Below the pieces are notes generated by a model. The model searched no databases, was not told the DNA's origin, and saw nothing but the letters and a program-made list of their open reading frames with translations. Of a DNA stretch of 64,000 nt, positions 43,501-52,505 are shown piece by piece. The DNA comes from Undibacterium umbellatum (GTDB lineage: Bacteria; Pseudomonadota; Gammaproteobacteria; Burkholderiales; Burkholderiaceae_D). The first letter of the stretch is position 1; the number at the start of each line of letters is the position of its first letter. The DNA lies in NCBI RefSeq assembly GCF_014284125.1, contig NZ_JACOFX010000017.1, positions 62,001 to 126,000 on the forward strand. Reading direction: 5' to 3'. Made by a program: the position numbers and the translations under genes.

Positions 43501-44982
43501 TCAAGCTGTTTCATCCGTCACGGCATCAAACATGACCCTGTTTCTGCCTGCATGCTTGGCTGCATAAAGTAACTGGTCTGCCCTTGTGCGCACCATGTCC
43601 GGGGTAATGTCACCGCCATGGTATTCGGTAATGCCTATGCTACTGGTCACGAACACTTGTGCGGCAGCGGTCAGGATGGGGTGGGATTCCAGACGCTGGC
43701 GCAGTCTTTCCATGGCGATAATCGCTTCAGAAGCGCTTGATTCAGGGAAAAGGATGGCAAACTCATCCCCACCCAGGCGTGCGGCTTTGTCTATGCCACG
43801 TATGTTTGCCTGCATCATGCTGGCAAAGTGAGTGAGCACTTCATCACCGGCCTGATGGCCATACACATCATTGACCGTTTTAAAGTGATCGATATCCAGC
43901 AAAGCCAGTGCATAGGGGCGGCCCATGCGCTTGGCGCGCTGGTGTTCATCTTCCAGCATGGGCAAAAAAGCAGCACGGTTGATCAAGCCCGTCAGGGCAT
44001 CCACCTCGGCTGCCAGTTGCCATTCCTGGCGTGCCGCTTCTATTCTGAGCAATTGGCGGTTATGCAAGGCCACTGCCAGAATGGTGAAGGTGGTCGTGCA
44101 GACGAAACACACCAGCATGAAATTCGCTTCCACCAGATTGCTGGTCTGGAAAGGCCCAAGTTGCTGGCCCGTCATGGCAATAATGGCCACCATGCTGACA
44201 GCCAATATCAGCGTGACCAGATTGAGATTGACATAAAAAGCCAGCAGCAACAGCACCGGCAAGATGAAGTAGATAAAGCCTGGATGACCCCGAAATGCCA
44301 GATACAGCAATACCCCGACACCCAGGCTGGTTAACACTAGCCTTTGCACTTCGATACTGCGTAGCTGCCGGTCATCACTCCAGGCCTGGTAGAGTGGATA
44401 AATAAGCAAGATACCAAGACTGTCTGCCAGCACCAGCATGCGGAAGAAATCGACTGCCTCATCCCAGCCTATATAACCGCCTACCGCCAGATTGAGGCTG
44501 ATGATAAGGCTGCTGAGCATGGTCGGTATCAAACAGACTTTGATGCCAAAATGCAACAAATCTTGCGCCTGCGTCAAGCCACCTGGCAATGACAGGCGCA
44601 TCATCAACATGGCCACGATGCCAGCCATGCCATCTGCGGTGGCTGAAATCAGGGTGTACAAGAGGGGAGAGCTGCGGTGCACTTCGGCCATACCAGGATA
44701 ATTCGCCCAAAAACTGGCGAATATGATCAGGGGCAAGGCCAGCAAACCATGCCGCATACACATCACCAGGCCTATGCCAGATGCCAGCCACAAGAGCGTG
44801 ATATTGCTAGGTTTCAGGGCAAACAAGTGCATGCCGGTACGGGCAGCCAAATAATACAGGCCCATGCCAAACAAGGCCCAGGCCAGTTCCTGCAACTTTT
44901 TTCTGAAAACCGGATGTGTTTGCCCGCCCTGCCCGCCAAGGCTGGAAGCGGAGGATTTAAGCTGATTCACCATATTTGACAT
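43501..44982 (-). CDS. MASE1-type membrane diguanylate cyclase
   Basis: With the ATG at 44982 the protein has 493 residues. The N-terminal half holds eight or more hydrophobic helices in the MASE1 sensor pattern (ALFGMGLYYLAARTGMHLFALKPSNITLLWLASGIGLVM region). The C-terminal GGDEF domain carries LGGDEFAILFPES at about residue 410 and LDIDHFKTVNDVYGHQAGDEVL before it, so it should be an active cyclase making c-di-GMP. No RxxD inhibitory site is evident. Divergent from cdd. Confidence 0.92.
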   Translation of the reverse strand: MSNMVNQLKSSASSLGGQGGQTHPVFRKKLQELAWALFGMGLYYLAARTGMHLFALKPSNITLLWLASGIGLVMCMRHGLLALPLIIFASFWANYPGMAEVHRSSPLLYTLISATADGMAGIVAMLMMRLSLPGGLTQAQDLLHFGIKVCLIPTMLSSLIISLNLAVGGYIGWDEAVDFFRMLVLADSLGILLIYPLYQAWSDDRQLRSIEVQRLVLTSLGVGVLLYLAFRGHPGFIYFILPVLLLLAFYVNLNLVTLILAVSMVAIIAMTGQQLGPFQTSNLVEANFMLVCFVCTTTFTILAVALHNRQLLRIEAARQEWQLAAEVDALTGLINRAAFLPMLEDEHQRAKRMGRPYALALLDIDHFKTVNDVYGHQAGDEVLTHFASMMQANIRGIDKAARLGGDEFAILFPESSASEAIIAMERLRQRLESHPILTAAAQVFVTSSIGITEYHGGDITPDMVRTRADQLLYAAKHAGRNRVMFDAVTDETA

Positions 44983-45024
44983 GGTTTGATAATACAATGT
45001 TGCCTATACCAACGAAAGATGAAC

Positions 45025-45426
45025 ATGTTTAACAAAAGTGAACTATTGCAAGCTGCCAATACAGCCCGTGAATCCGCTTATGCGCCCTACTCCAAATTCA
45101 AGGTCGGCGCAGCCGTGTTGACCAAGGATGGCAAGACTTTCCATGGTTGCAATGTTGAAAACGCCTCTTATGGTTTGTGTAACTGTGCAGAACGCACAGC
45201 CCTGTTTTCTGCCATTGCAGCCGGTTACCGTCCTGGCGATTTTGCTGCCATCGCCGTGACGGGTGACACTGAAGGCCCGATCGCCCCTTGCGGCGCTTGC
45301 CGCCAGGTCATCATAGAACTGGGCGGGCCAGAACTGCCTGTGCTGCTGACGAATCTCAAAGGTGATGTCAAGACCACCACTGCGGGTGATCAGTTGCCAG
45401 ATGCGTTTTACCTGAAGCCCGAATAA
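45025..45426 (+). CDS. cdd: Cytidine deaminase
   Basis: Starting at 45025 (MFNKSELLQAANTARE), with GAAAG six bases upstream, gives 133 residues, the size of the tetrameric cytidine deaminases. Zinc ligands are C54 in C-x-E (CAERTA, E56 the proton shuttle) and C89, C92 in PCGAC. FHGCNVENASYG is the substrate loop. It converts cytidine and deoxycytidine to uridine and deoxyuridine, feeding nucleoside salvage. It is followed by a hairpin and creB. Confidence 0.93.
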   Translation: MFNKSELLQAANTARESAYAPYSKFKVGAAVLTKDGKTFHGCNVENASYGLCNCAERTALFSAIAAGYRPGDFAAIAVTGDTEGPIAPCGACRQVIIELGGPELPVLLTNLKGDVKTTTAGDQLPDAFYLKPE

Positions 45427-45436
45427 GTTTTCACCG

Positions 45437-45461
45437 TCCCGCACAGCGCCTCTGTGCGGGA
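45437..45461. terminator. Hairpin between cdd and creB
   Basis: A 10-bp perfect stem (TCCCGCACAG / CTGTGCGGGA) with a 5-nt loop follows cdd by 10 bp. There is no U run on either strand, so termination efficiency is uncertain. Confidence 0.45.
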
Positions 45462-45496
45462 TGATCACTATCTCTACCAACGTCATCATCTCCTGC

Positions 45497-46231
45497 ATGA
45501 GCAAATCCATACTGATCATCGAAGATGAAGTCAGCATCGCCGACACCCTGGCATACGCCTTAAAGACTGACGGTTTTATACCGCAACACTTTAGTCTGGG
45601 CCAAGAAGCGCTAGCACTATTGCGCACGACGACAGCGCCCCCTGCCCTGATCGTGCTTGATATCGGCCTGCCCGACATCAGCGGCTTTGATGTCTGCCGC
45701 CAGTTGCGCCAGTTCTCGGATACGCCAGTGCTGTTTTTGACAGCACGCAATGATGAGATAGACCGCATCGTCGGCCTCGAAATTGGCGCTGATGATTACG
45801 TCAGCAAACCCTTTTCACCACGTGAAGTAGTGGCCCGCATACGCGCCATCTTGCGGCGCCAGCAAGGCAAGGTGCAAACCGCAGCAGAAACAGGGATAGT
45901 GGCAACCCTAGCGCGTTTTGAATTGAAGCCGCAAGAAGCACGCATACTCGCGTATGGCCAGCCACTGAGTCTGACGCGCTATGAATACCTGCTGCTAAAG
46001 ACCTTGATGGAAAGCCCCGGCCATTTGTTTTCACGCGCGCAGCTCATGGACATCGTCTGGACCAACGCACCAGATACACTGGACCGTACCGTCGATGCCC
46101 ACGTCAAATGCCTGCGCGCCAAACTCCGCCAGGCACGCCTGAGCAGTAACGGTACGGTCGATGATGACCAGGCCAATGATGAAGGCATCATCACCCACCG
46201 TGGCATGGGCTATAGCTGGTCGCCTGCATGA
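45497..46231 (+). CDS. creB: OmpR-family response regulator CreB
   Basis: The start is set at 45497 (MSKSILIIEDEVSIADT); 244 residues. The receiver domain has D10/E9, phospho-acceptor D55 (LIVLDIGLPD) and K in SKPFSPREV. The C-terminal winged helix (about 145-240) ends in VDAHVKCLRAKLR and HRGMGYSW. It overlaps the kinase start by 4 bp. With a CreC-like kinase and creD downstream this is CreB, in E. coli a regulator linked to carbon source and beta-lactam response. Confidence 0.85.
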   Translation: MSKSILIIEDEVSIADTLAYALKTDGFIPQHFSLGQEALALLRTTTAPPALIVLDIGLPDISGFDVCRQLRQFSDTPVLFLTARNDEIDRIVGLEIGADDYVSKPFSPREVVARIRAILRRQQGKVQTAAETGIVATLARFELKPQEARILAYGQPLSLTRYEYLLLKTLMESPGHLFSRAQLMDIVWTNAPDTLDRTVDAHVKCLRAKLRQARLSSNGTVDDDQANDEGIITHRGMGYSWSPA

Positions 46232-47667
46232 AGATAGGCCTGCGCATACTGCTGGGTTATTTTCTGATCCTGGGCCTGAGTGCCTGGCTGATCCTGAATG
46301 TGGTGGTGGAAGAAATCAAACCCGGCGTGCGTGCCACGCTGGAAGACACCCTCATCGACACAGCACAAATGCTGGCCACCCTGGTTGCCGACGACGTGGC
46401 GGCAGGCAGGGTCGCCGACAGCGACTTGATGCAGCGCCTGCAAAACTATGCACAACGCAGCATCGACGCCAACATCAGCGGCATACGCAAGACCAGCCTG
46501 GATTACCGCATCTATATCACTGATACAAAAGGCATCGTCATTTTCGACAGCGATGGCATGGATGTAGGGCAGGACTACTCAAGCTGGAACGACGTCAACC
46601 GCACCCTGCAAGGAAAATATGGCGCACGCAGCACCCGTAGCAAGGCCACAGATGAAACCAGCAGCGTCATGCATGTGGCAGCACCCATCATGGAGCAGGG
46701 CCGCATCATAGGCTCGCTCACGGTCGCCAAGCCCATTTCTACAATCAACCCGTTTATCTACCGCAGCCAACGCAAGATATTGCAACGCAGTGCCTGGTTG
46801 TGGCTGGGCTCACTCTTGATAGGAATCGGATTTTCATGGTGGCTGAACCGCACTTTGCGCAAGTTGCAAAGTTATGCCACCAGTGTAGAAAACGGCGACA
46901 AAGCCAGCCTGCCGGATCTGGGTAATAATGAAATCGGCAGCCTTGGCCGCGCCCTTGAAGCCATGCGCGACAAGCTGGAAGGCAAGCAATATGCAGAACA
47001 ACTCATGCATACCATGGCCCATGAATTGAAAAGCCCCATCGCCTCGATACAAGGCTCGGCCGAACTCATGCGTGAAGACATGCCCGCCGCAGACAGGCAG
47101 CATTTCCTCAACAATATCCTCGAACAAAATGCCCGCCAGCGCCAGCTTATCGACAAACTGCTGGCACTGGTCAAACTGGAGAAACAGCAAAGCCTTGCCC
47201 ACGTGCACCTGGTCAACATCCCACGTCTGCTGGCACTGGTGGCTGAAGATGCCCAACCCAGACTGCAAGCCAGGTCGCTGCAATTGCAACAGCAAATAGA
47301 TGCAACCATCACCAGCATCAGCGGCGATGAATTATTGTTGCGCCAGGCCCTCGGTAATTTGCTCGATAACGCCATTGCCTTTGCCCCTGCGGGCAGCGGC
47401 ATCAGCATGCAAGCCCGCCTGCATATCAACACCGACAACAGGCCGTCTGTACAAATCAGCATCAGTGACCAGGGGCCGGGCATCCCAGACTACGCCCTTG
47501 ACAAAATCTTTGATCGCTTCTACTCCTTGCCGCGCCCAGATGCCGCAAAAAGCACAGGCCTGGGTTTGCCCTTTGTAAGGGAAGTAGCCTTGCTGCACGG
47601 AGGAAGTATCAAGGTCGAGAATCAGGCTAGTGGTGGCGTAGTGGCGACATTTTGTTTGGCTACGTGA
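46228..47667 (+). CDS. creC: Sensor histidine kinase CreC
   Basis: A 479-residue membrane kinase. TM1 is at about 7-25, a periplasmic sensor at 26-185 (including YRIYITDTKGIVIFDSDG, a PAS/Cache-like pattern), TM2 at about 187-207 and a HAMP segment after it. The dimerisation helix has MHTMAHELKSPIASIQGSAEL with the phospho-His, and the ATPase domain has NLLDNAIAFAP, DQGPGIP and STGLGLPFVREVA. It should phosphorylate the coupled CreB. The ligand is unknown. Confidence 0.87.
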   Translation: MKIGLRILLGYFLILGLSAWLILNVVVEEIKPGVRATLEDTLIDTAQMLATLVADDVAAGRVADSDLMQRLQNYAQRSIDANISGIRKTSLDYRIYITDTKGIVIFDSDGMDVGQDYSSWNDVNRTLQGKYGARSTRSKATDETSSVMHVAAPIMEQGRIIGSLTVAKPISTINPFIYRSQRKILQRSAWLWLGSLLIGIGFSWWLNRTLRKLQSYATSVENGDKASLPDLGNNEIGSLGRALEAMRDKLEGKQYAEQLMHTMAHELKSPIASIQGSAELMREDMPAADRQHFLNNILEQNARQRQLIDKLLALVKLEKQQSLAHVHLVNIPRLLALVAEDAQPRLQARSLQLQQQIDATITSISGDELLLRQALGNLLDNAIAFAPAGSGISMQARLHINTDNRPSVQISISDQGPGIPDYALDKIFDRFYSLPRPDAAKSTGLGLPFVREVALLHGGSIKVENQASGGVVATFCLAT

Positions 47668-47786
47668 CTCCATCCCATAAAGGGGAAGAAGCTTGAGTAC
47701 AAAAAAGTCCCCCACTTCACACAAACCACATCCTCCCCGCACATTCCTTTTTTACATTACAAGCTTCGTCATTACCGGAGCCTGTC

Positions 47787-49214
47787 ATGCAAAGAAGTCT
47801 GTTATTCAAAATCGTCATCGTCGGCTTGCTGGGGATACTGCTCTATGTGCCATTAGGCATGATAAAAGTCACCATTCTGGAGCGCATGCATTATCGCGAC
47901 GAGGCGGTGCGCAGTATCACAGCAGATTCTGTCAGTGAGCAAGTGGTTGTCGGACCGGTGCTGGTCGTTCCTTATACCGAAACCTGGGAGGAGGAGAGCT
48001 TTGATGCATCGCTCAATAAGACCGTGCGCCGCCAGTTGTCTGCCAATAAAAAGCATTATATCTACCCCAATGAAATGCAAATCATGGGCAATATCGATAC
48101 TGACCAGCGCTATCGCGGCATCCATAAAGTGCTGGTATATACCGGCCACCATAAGATAACGGGTGACTTCATGCTGCCAGAGTTATCGAACATGGTGCAG
48201 AAAGACAAGCCCAAGGCCGTCATCTCCCTGGCGGAAACGCCCTATATTTCCATGGGCTTGAGTGATACCCGTGGCCTGCAAAACTTCCCTAAACTCAAAT
48301 GGGATGAGCAAACCATCGAGTTCAAACAAGGCAGCAAACTCAGTTCTTTCCAGCGTGGTATCCATGCGGGGCTGAATGATGTCAATCTCGCCAGCGCAAG
48401 GCAAGTCAAATTCAAGATAGACCTGGATCTTGATGGCATAGAAAAACTGAGCTTTGCCCCGATTGCAAAAAATAACCAGGTGACGCTGTCATCGAACTGG
48501 CCACACGTGCAATACGGCGGCCGCTTTTTGCCATCACCAAAAGGCAGGGTTAATACAGATCAGAGTGTCAGCGCCAACTGGAATATCTCCTCTCTATCCA
48601 GCAATGCACAGCAACAAATGACCCGACTCGAAAATGCCGGGAACGCGGCCAATGTGGCGCACGGAGCCAGCCCGGCGGAAGATGGCAGCCCAATTTCATC
48701 TGCCTCACCCATCGATATCTTCAGTGTTTCTTACATCGAACCTGTCAACATCTATTCGCAGGCTGACCGCGCCGTCAAATATGGTCTGATGTTTGTCGCC
48801 CTTACCTTTGCCGCCTTCTTCTTGTTTGAGGTATTGAAGCAGTTACCAATCCACCCTGTGCAATACACCCTTGTTGGTCTGGCGCTGGTGATTTTCTTTT
48901 TGCTGTTGATCAGTCTGTCAGAAAAAATCAGTTTCGTGCTGGCCTACCTGATTGCCAGTACCGCCTGCATTTTACTGATCGGCATCTACCTGGCGAATGT
49001 GCTGAGAGACTGGAAACGTGGTGTTGGATTTGGGTTCGCGTTGACGGTCTTGTACGGCATCTTGTTTGGCTTATTGAATTCAGAAAACAATGCCATGATG
49101 ATGGGTAGCCTGTTATTGTTTGCTGTCCTGTCCGGCATCATGTTAGCAACCCGTAAGGTAGACTGGTATAAGCTGGGTAAGCCAGCCACAGACAGCGCCT
49201 ACGATCACGCCTGA
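47787..49214 (+). CDS. creD: Inner membrane protein CreD
   Basis: A 475-residue CreD/Cet-family protein. TM1 is at about residues 7-25, followed by a large periplasmic domain (about 35-320, VVGPVLVVPYTETWEE) and then four to six C-terminal transmembrane helices starting with KYGLMFVALTFAAFFLFEVL, which is the family hallmark. In other bacteria creD is the main target of CreB and affects envelope integrity. It lies 119 bp after creC; that gap is where a CreB site should be sought. Confidence 0.92.
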   Translation: MQRSLLFKIVIVGLLGILLYVPLGMIKVTILERMHYRDEAVRSITADSVSEQVVVGPVLVVPYTETWEEESFDASLNKTVRRQLSANKKHYIYPNEMQIMGNIDTDQRYRGIHKVLVYTGHHKITGDFMLPELSNMVQKDKPKAVISLAETPYISMGLSDTRGLQNFPKLKWDEQTIEFKQGSKLSSFQRGIHAGLNDVNLASARQVKFKIDLDLDGIEKLSFAPIAKNNQVTLSSNWPHVQYGGRFLPSPKGRVNTDQSVSANWNISSLSSNAQQQMTRLENAGNAANVAHGASPAEDGSPISSASPIDIFSVSYIEPVNIYSQADRAVKYGLMFVALTFAAFFLFEVLKQLPIHPVQYTLVGLALVIFFLLLISLSEKISFVLAYLIASTACILLIGIYLANVLRDWKRGVGFGFALTVLYGILFGLLNSENNAMMMGSLLLFAVLSGIMLATRKVDWYKLGKPATDSAYDHA

Positions 49215-49241
49215 TGAGTCACGCAAATTGATTTGATGACA

Positions 49242-49283
49242 GCCAGAACCTCGCAGGCAACATGTGCAAGGTTCCGGCTTTTT
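49242..49283 (+). terminator. Terminator after creD
   Basis: GCCAGAACCT pairs with AGGTTCCGGC (one A-C mismatch) around a 17-nt loop, followed by five T. It touches the stop codon of the convergent gene on the other strand. Confidence 0.7.
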
Positions 49284-49750
49284 CAAGCATGGTCTATCGT
49301 CAGCCCGGCATTGATCTCTGCCAGACTGCGCATCAGGGTTTCGGAATAATGCAGGCCCGCGCCGGAGGTGGCATAGATCAGCCTGAGCAAGATAAAGTAT
49401 TCGCCATCGCAAAAATCGCCAACAGCAGGCAATTTGTATTTGACCTGCTCCAGAAAATCCAGCAATTGCGCTTCTTCTGCCTGCCATGCCGGCAAATTCG
49501 CCTCTGCCTCTGCTGCACTCTCAAGCAGGCCCGTGCACCATTGCCTGGCCCCGCCCCAGTTTGCAGGCTGTTCTGCACCTGCCAGCTTGATCGTTACCTG
49601 TGCATCTTCACCCCAGCGCTTGAGCGTCTTGCTGTTATTGCTGATGCGGGATATGGCACCATCAAGCCCCTTGTCATCCGCCGCCAGGGCAAACTTGTCG
49701 GCATTAAATTCTTCGCCGCCCACTTCAACATAAAAACGCAATAATTTCAT
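49283..49750 (-). CDS. Hypothetical protein
   Basis: A 155-residue acidic soluble protein beginning MKLLRFYVEVGGEEFNADKFAL. Early strands are followed by helical parts (QWCTGLLESAAEAEANLPAWQAEEAQLLDFLEQ) and the end HYSETLMRSLAEINAGL. The beginning is a little like DUF4279-type proteins, but not enough to assign. Function unknown; it stands alone. Confidence 0.6.
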   Translation of the reverse strand: MKLLRFYVEVGGEEFNADKFALAADDKGLDGAISRISNNSKTLKRWGEDAQVTIKLAGAEQPANWGGARQWCTGLLESAAEAEANLPAWQAEEAQLLDFLEQVKYKLPAVGDFCDGEYFILLRLIYATSGAGLHYSETLMRSLAEINAGLTIDHA

Positions 49751-49951
49751 TCTTGCCCCCGTATCCAGGATTTAAAAATGCGTTGCCATCGTAACTCACT
49801 TGGCTGCAGGATAAACCAGCCAGACCATCCTCATTCTAGTCGTGAATGAAATTTTTGCAATTGTTATCACCGTCTGAAATTCAGCGGACAGCTTGCCACG
49901 CCAGTAGCCTCTTTCAAATGAAACTACTGGCTGTCACTTCTGGGAACAGGA

Positions 49952-50491
49952 TTAAAACCGCAGTTCCTCAGCCTTGACCAGTCTTGCAAACAGGCCATTC
50001 AATGTCATATTGTGATGTGCAATGATGGTGCTGGCGGGCAGCAAGGCTGTGTCATTGCAGCTATGTGCATCTTCCACCAGGATGACGTTGAATCCCAGCT
50101 CGCTGGCAGCGCGGCAATTGGCATCGATGCAGTACTGGGTTTTCAGGCCAGTGATGATGAGTTCCTCGATACCTTTCGCCTGCAATTTTTGCAGGAAATC
50201 CGTACCCTCGAAGCAGCTGGGCCTGGTCTTTTCAAATACGGTATCTCTTTCCATATCCAGCGTCAGCCCTGGCATGAATTGCCAGTTGGCGCTGCCAGCT
50301 TCTATCGGCGAGCCTTGCGGGCCAGTGTGGCGCACGGCAAATACCGGCACGCCGGCCGCGTGTGCCTTGGCCAGCAGGTTATTGATATTGGTCAGCAGTT
50401 GCTCGGTTGCATGGATAGTACCGCCCTGCAACAAACCTGCCTGCATATCAATGACCAACAAGGCCGGGTTTGCATATGATTGTTGTTCCAT
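49952..50491 (-). CDS. Isochorismatase-family cysteine hydrolase
   Basis: The start is set at 50491 (MEQQSYANPALLVIDMQAG) with an AAGGA site; the longer frame to 50563 crosses a terminator hairpin. The protein is 179 residues. The catalytic triad is D15 (VIDMQ), Lys in VFEKTRPSCF and the nucleophile Cys in GLKTQYCIDANCRAA. Family members hydrolyse amides or vinyl ethers (nicotinamidase, N-carbamoylsarcosine amidase, isochorismatase). The substrate is unknown. It lies behind what looks like a threonine-dependent attenuator, which is unexpected for this family. Confidence 0.88.
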   Translation of the reverse strand: MEQQSYANPALLVIDMQAGLLQGGTIHATEQLLTNINNLLAKAHAAGVPVFAVRHTGPQGSPIEAGSANWQFMPGLTLDMERDTVFEKTRPSCFEGTDFLQKLQAKGIEELIITGLKTQYCIDANCRAASELGFNVILVEDAHSCNDTALLPASTIIAHHNMTLNGLFARLVKAEELRF

Positions 50492-50546
50492 TTTCTTGAT
50501 TCCTTTTTTTGCATTCTGCATGAATAAATTGCCAGCGATCAGGCAA

Positions 50547-50577
50547 GAAAAAACCCCGCTCATTGCTGGCGGGGTTT
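50547..50577 (-). terminator. Attenuator terminator in the isochorismatase leader
   Basis: On the minus strand AAACCCCGC (50569-50577) pairs with GCGGGGTTT (50551-50559) around a 9-nt loop, and the T run continues to 50548. It sits 56 bp before the ATG of the hydrolase gene, within its leader. The 5' arm can instead pair with GCGGGGT in the leader peptide gene (50637-50643), giving an antiterminator. Confidence 0.75.
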
Positions 50578-50629
50578 GCTATATCAGGTAAATATTTAAT
50601 TACCTGTGATGACTCAATCAAGCCAGGCG

Positions 50630-50701
50630 CTAGCCTACCCCGCTACTACCAGTGGTAGTCGTGGTGACGGTGCAGCCTGTCGTGGTCAATTGAAATGTCA
50701 T
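50630..50701 (-). CDS. Threonine-rich leader peptide (23 codons)
   Basis: Read from the ATG at 50701 the frame encodes 23 residues before TAG, of which nine are Thr: TTT at codons 6-8, one at codon 11 and five in a row at codons 13-17, then GSSGVG. Composition and position recall thrL-type leader peptides. The predicted transcription start coincides with the ATG, so translation would be leaderless. A stalled ribosome on the Thr run would leave 50637-50643 free to pair with the terminator's 5' arm; a ribosome reaching the stop would cover it. Confidence 0.6.
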   Translation of the reverse strand: MTFQLTTTGCTVTTTTTGSSGVG

Positions 50702-50707
50702 GCAAAG

Positions 50708-50736
50708 AGTGTAGTTTCTCAATATGAGATAGTCAA
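50708..50736 (-). promoter_or_regulatory. Sigma70-type promoter of the isochorismatase leader
   Basis: TTGACT (50731-50736) and TACACT (50708-50713) are separated by exactly 17 bp on the minus strand. The expected start is near 50701, the first base of the leader peptide ATG. It lies 6 bp beyond the stop of the ppGpp hydrolase gene. Confidence 0.75.
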
Positions 50737-50750
50737 GCACTGGGCAGATT

Positions 50751-51311
50751 TCATTTTTTCAGGAACTTTGGATAAGCATTGATCTTCGCCTGCAGGCGTT
50801 GTGCCAGGCCAAAATCTGCGGTCAGCAATTCGTCGTGGATAAGTTGTGCCTCATCGCGGTAAGCCAGGATTTTTTCATTATCCCAATAATACGGCGGGTG
50901 ATACAGATTGGTAATGCGGTCAGCCATCTTGACCATCCAGATCTCTGCCGGTTGTTGCCGTATGCGGTCGAGGCTGTCACGCATCTGTTCAGCCTTGGTC
51001 GGCAGCGCGGTGTTCTTGGACAAAGCCTGCACGCCATCAGCCACGGCCTGGCCAAATTCCTGTTTCAACAATTCGTAGCTGGCACTGGTATCTTCTATGG
51101 TGTCATGTAACAAGGCACATTGCACCGTCAGTGCGCCATCGGCAGTGATATTCGATTGCAAGGCCCAGATGACTTCCATCGCCACGCTGGCGATATGGTT
51201 GATATACTCAATCCGTTCACCTTCCACCTTGCCACCATAGGTCTGCCCGCTGTGCTGGCGCGATGAAAACGACCAGGCTTTTTCATAGATATCGGGGGTC
51301 CAGTGATTCAT
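50751..51311 (-). CDS. MESH1-like HD-domain (p)ppGpp hydrolase
   Basis: The start at 51311 (MNHWTPDIYEKAW) follows AAGGA; 186 residues. The HD domain of small alarmone hydrolases is visible: SSRQHSGQTYGG, YINHIASVAMEV (metal His), ALLHDTIEDTSA (HD pair and ED) and VQALSKN. No synthetase or TGS domain is present. It is expected to hydrolyse ppGpp in the cytoplasm. It follows the GCS2-like ligase gene by 45 bp, so it probably belongs to the same operon. Confidence 0.85.
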   Translation of the reverse strand: MNHWTPDIYEKAWSFSSRQHSGQTYGGKVEGERIEYINHIASVAMEVIWALQSNITADGALTVQCALLHDTIEDTSASYELLKQEFGQAVADGVQALSKNTALPTKAEQMRDSLDRIRQQPAEIWMVKMADRITNLYHPPYYWDNEKILAYRDEAQLIHDELLTADFGLAQRLQAKINAYPKFLKK

Positions 51312-51356
51312 CTTGTCATCCTTTAAATAAGAGCGGAAAAATGAGATACCCATCCT

Positions 51357-52505
51357 TCACATCGCCACCCACCGGGTACGGCGCCGGCGGTCGCGGAACA
51401 TGTGGATGGCTGAATGCACCATGCCTTCCGGGCTGCCGCTTTCTTGGTATTGCTGGCGCAGGTAGAGTGCATCATTGCCGGTACGGGCGACTTCGCTTAG
51501 ATGCGTCAGTGCATCTTGCGCACCCAGGCTTTCTGCATGGGGTTTGAGTTTGTTCAGGCTGGCCAGTATGTCTTCGCGCAAGACGGTGTTTTCATAGGTT
51601 TTTGGATGCACGGTAACGCCGTCAAAGCCGAAACGACAAGCCTGGAAGCGGTTGTAGTTATACACCAGATAATCATCTTCTGCCGGTGGCGGTTCACGTC
51701 TTTCCAGCAAATTGGCGCACAGGACTTGCAGATAGGCGGCCAGGGCAGCGGCTCTTTCCACATTCAACGGGGTATCGCAGACGCGCAGTTCTATGGTGCC
51801 GTATTCTGGCTTGGGACGTATGTCCCAGTAAAAATCTTTCATGCTTTTGACGACCCCGGTTTTTTCCATTTTACTGAAATAGCCATGGACAAATTCATCC
51901 CAGCGCAACAAGAAAGGGGCGCGCCCGGACAAGGGGAAGGCATACACAGAATTCAAACGGGCAGAATTGAACAGGGTGTCACCGCCCTGCACATAAGGTG
52001 AAGAAGCCGACAGTGCGATGAAATGCGGCACATAGCGGTTGAGTGCATGGAGCAGGTACATGGCATCATCACCAGAGGTGCAACCTATATGCACATGCTG
52101 GCCAAAAATGGTGAATTGCTTGGCCAGGTAGCCGTAGAGTGCTGACACTTCCTGGAAGCGTGGTTTGGAAAATATCTTGCGATCTGTCCATTTCTGGAAA
52201 GGGTGAGTACCGCCACCGCAGATGCCTATGTTGAGCACGTCGGCGGCGTGCACCAGGGTGTCGCGTATCGCCAGCAATTGCTGCAATATGCCCTGATGCG
52301 TGGTTTGCACATCAGTGCAGATTTCTATCATGCTCTGGGTGATTTCTGGCGTCACATTGCCAGGGAAAGGACGTTTCGCCAGTAAATGCAAAAGATCGGG
52401 GCTGGAGGCAGTGAGATCAAAATCAGACAGGCTGACGAGTTGCAGTTCCAGTTCCACACCGACCGAGAGTGCATCCGAATTCTTGAAATCTTCGAGTGGC
52501 ATCAT
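51357..52505 (-). CDS. GCS2-family carboxylate-amine ligase (YbdK-like)
   Basis: The ATG at 52505 overlaps the antiporter stop (ATGA) after an AGGAG site; 382 residues. The YbdK/GCS2 pattern is clear: [11 protein letters not shown] near residue 14, [24 protein letters not shown] and the [17 protein letters not shown] block. The family forms gamma-glutamyl-cysteine-like amide bonds; physiological substrates of YbdK types are poorly defined. Coupling with a proton antiporter and a gamma-glutamyl amidohydrolase gene suggests a stress or osmolyte role. Confidence 0.88.
   Translation of the reverse strand: MMPLEDFKNSDALSVGVELELQLVSLSDFDLTASSPDLLHLLAKRPFPGNVTPEITQSMIEICTDVQTTHQGILQQLLAIRDTLVHAADVLNIGICGGGTHPFQKWTDRKIFSKPRFQEVSALYGYLAKQFTIFGQHVHIGCTSGDDAMYLLHALNRYVPHFIALSASSPYVQGGDTLFNSARLNSVYAFPLSGRAPFLLRWDEFVHGYFSKMEKTGVVKSMKDFYWDIRPKPEYGTIELRVCDTPLNVERAAALAAYLQVLCANLLERREPPPAEDDYLVYNYNRFQACRFGFDGVTVHPKTYENTVLREDILASLNKLKPHAESLGAQDALTHLSEVARTGNDALYLRQQYQESGSPEGMVHSAIHMFRDRRRRTRWVAM

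Noticed and set aside
50492-50563. Longer start for the isochorismatase-family gene
   Set aside because: The extension runs into the attenuator terminator and has no family similarity; the ATG at 50491 has an AAGGA site.
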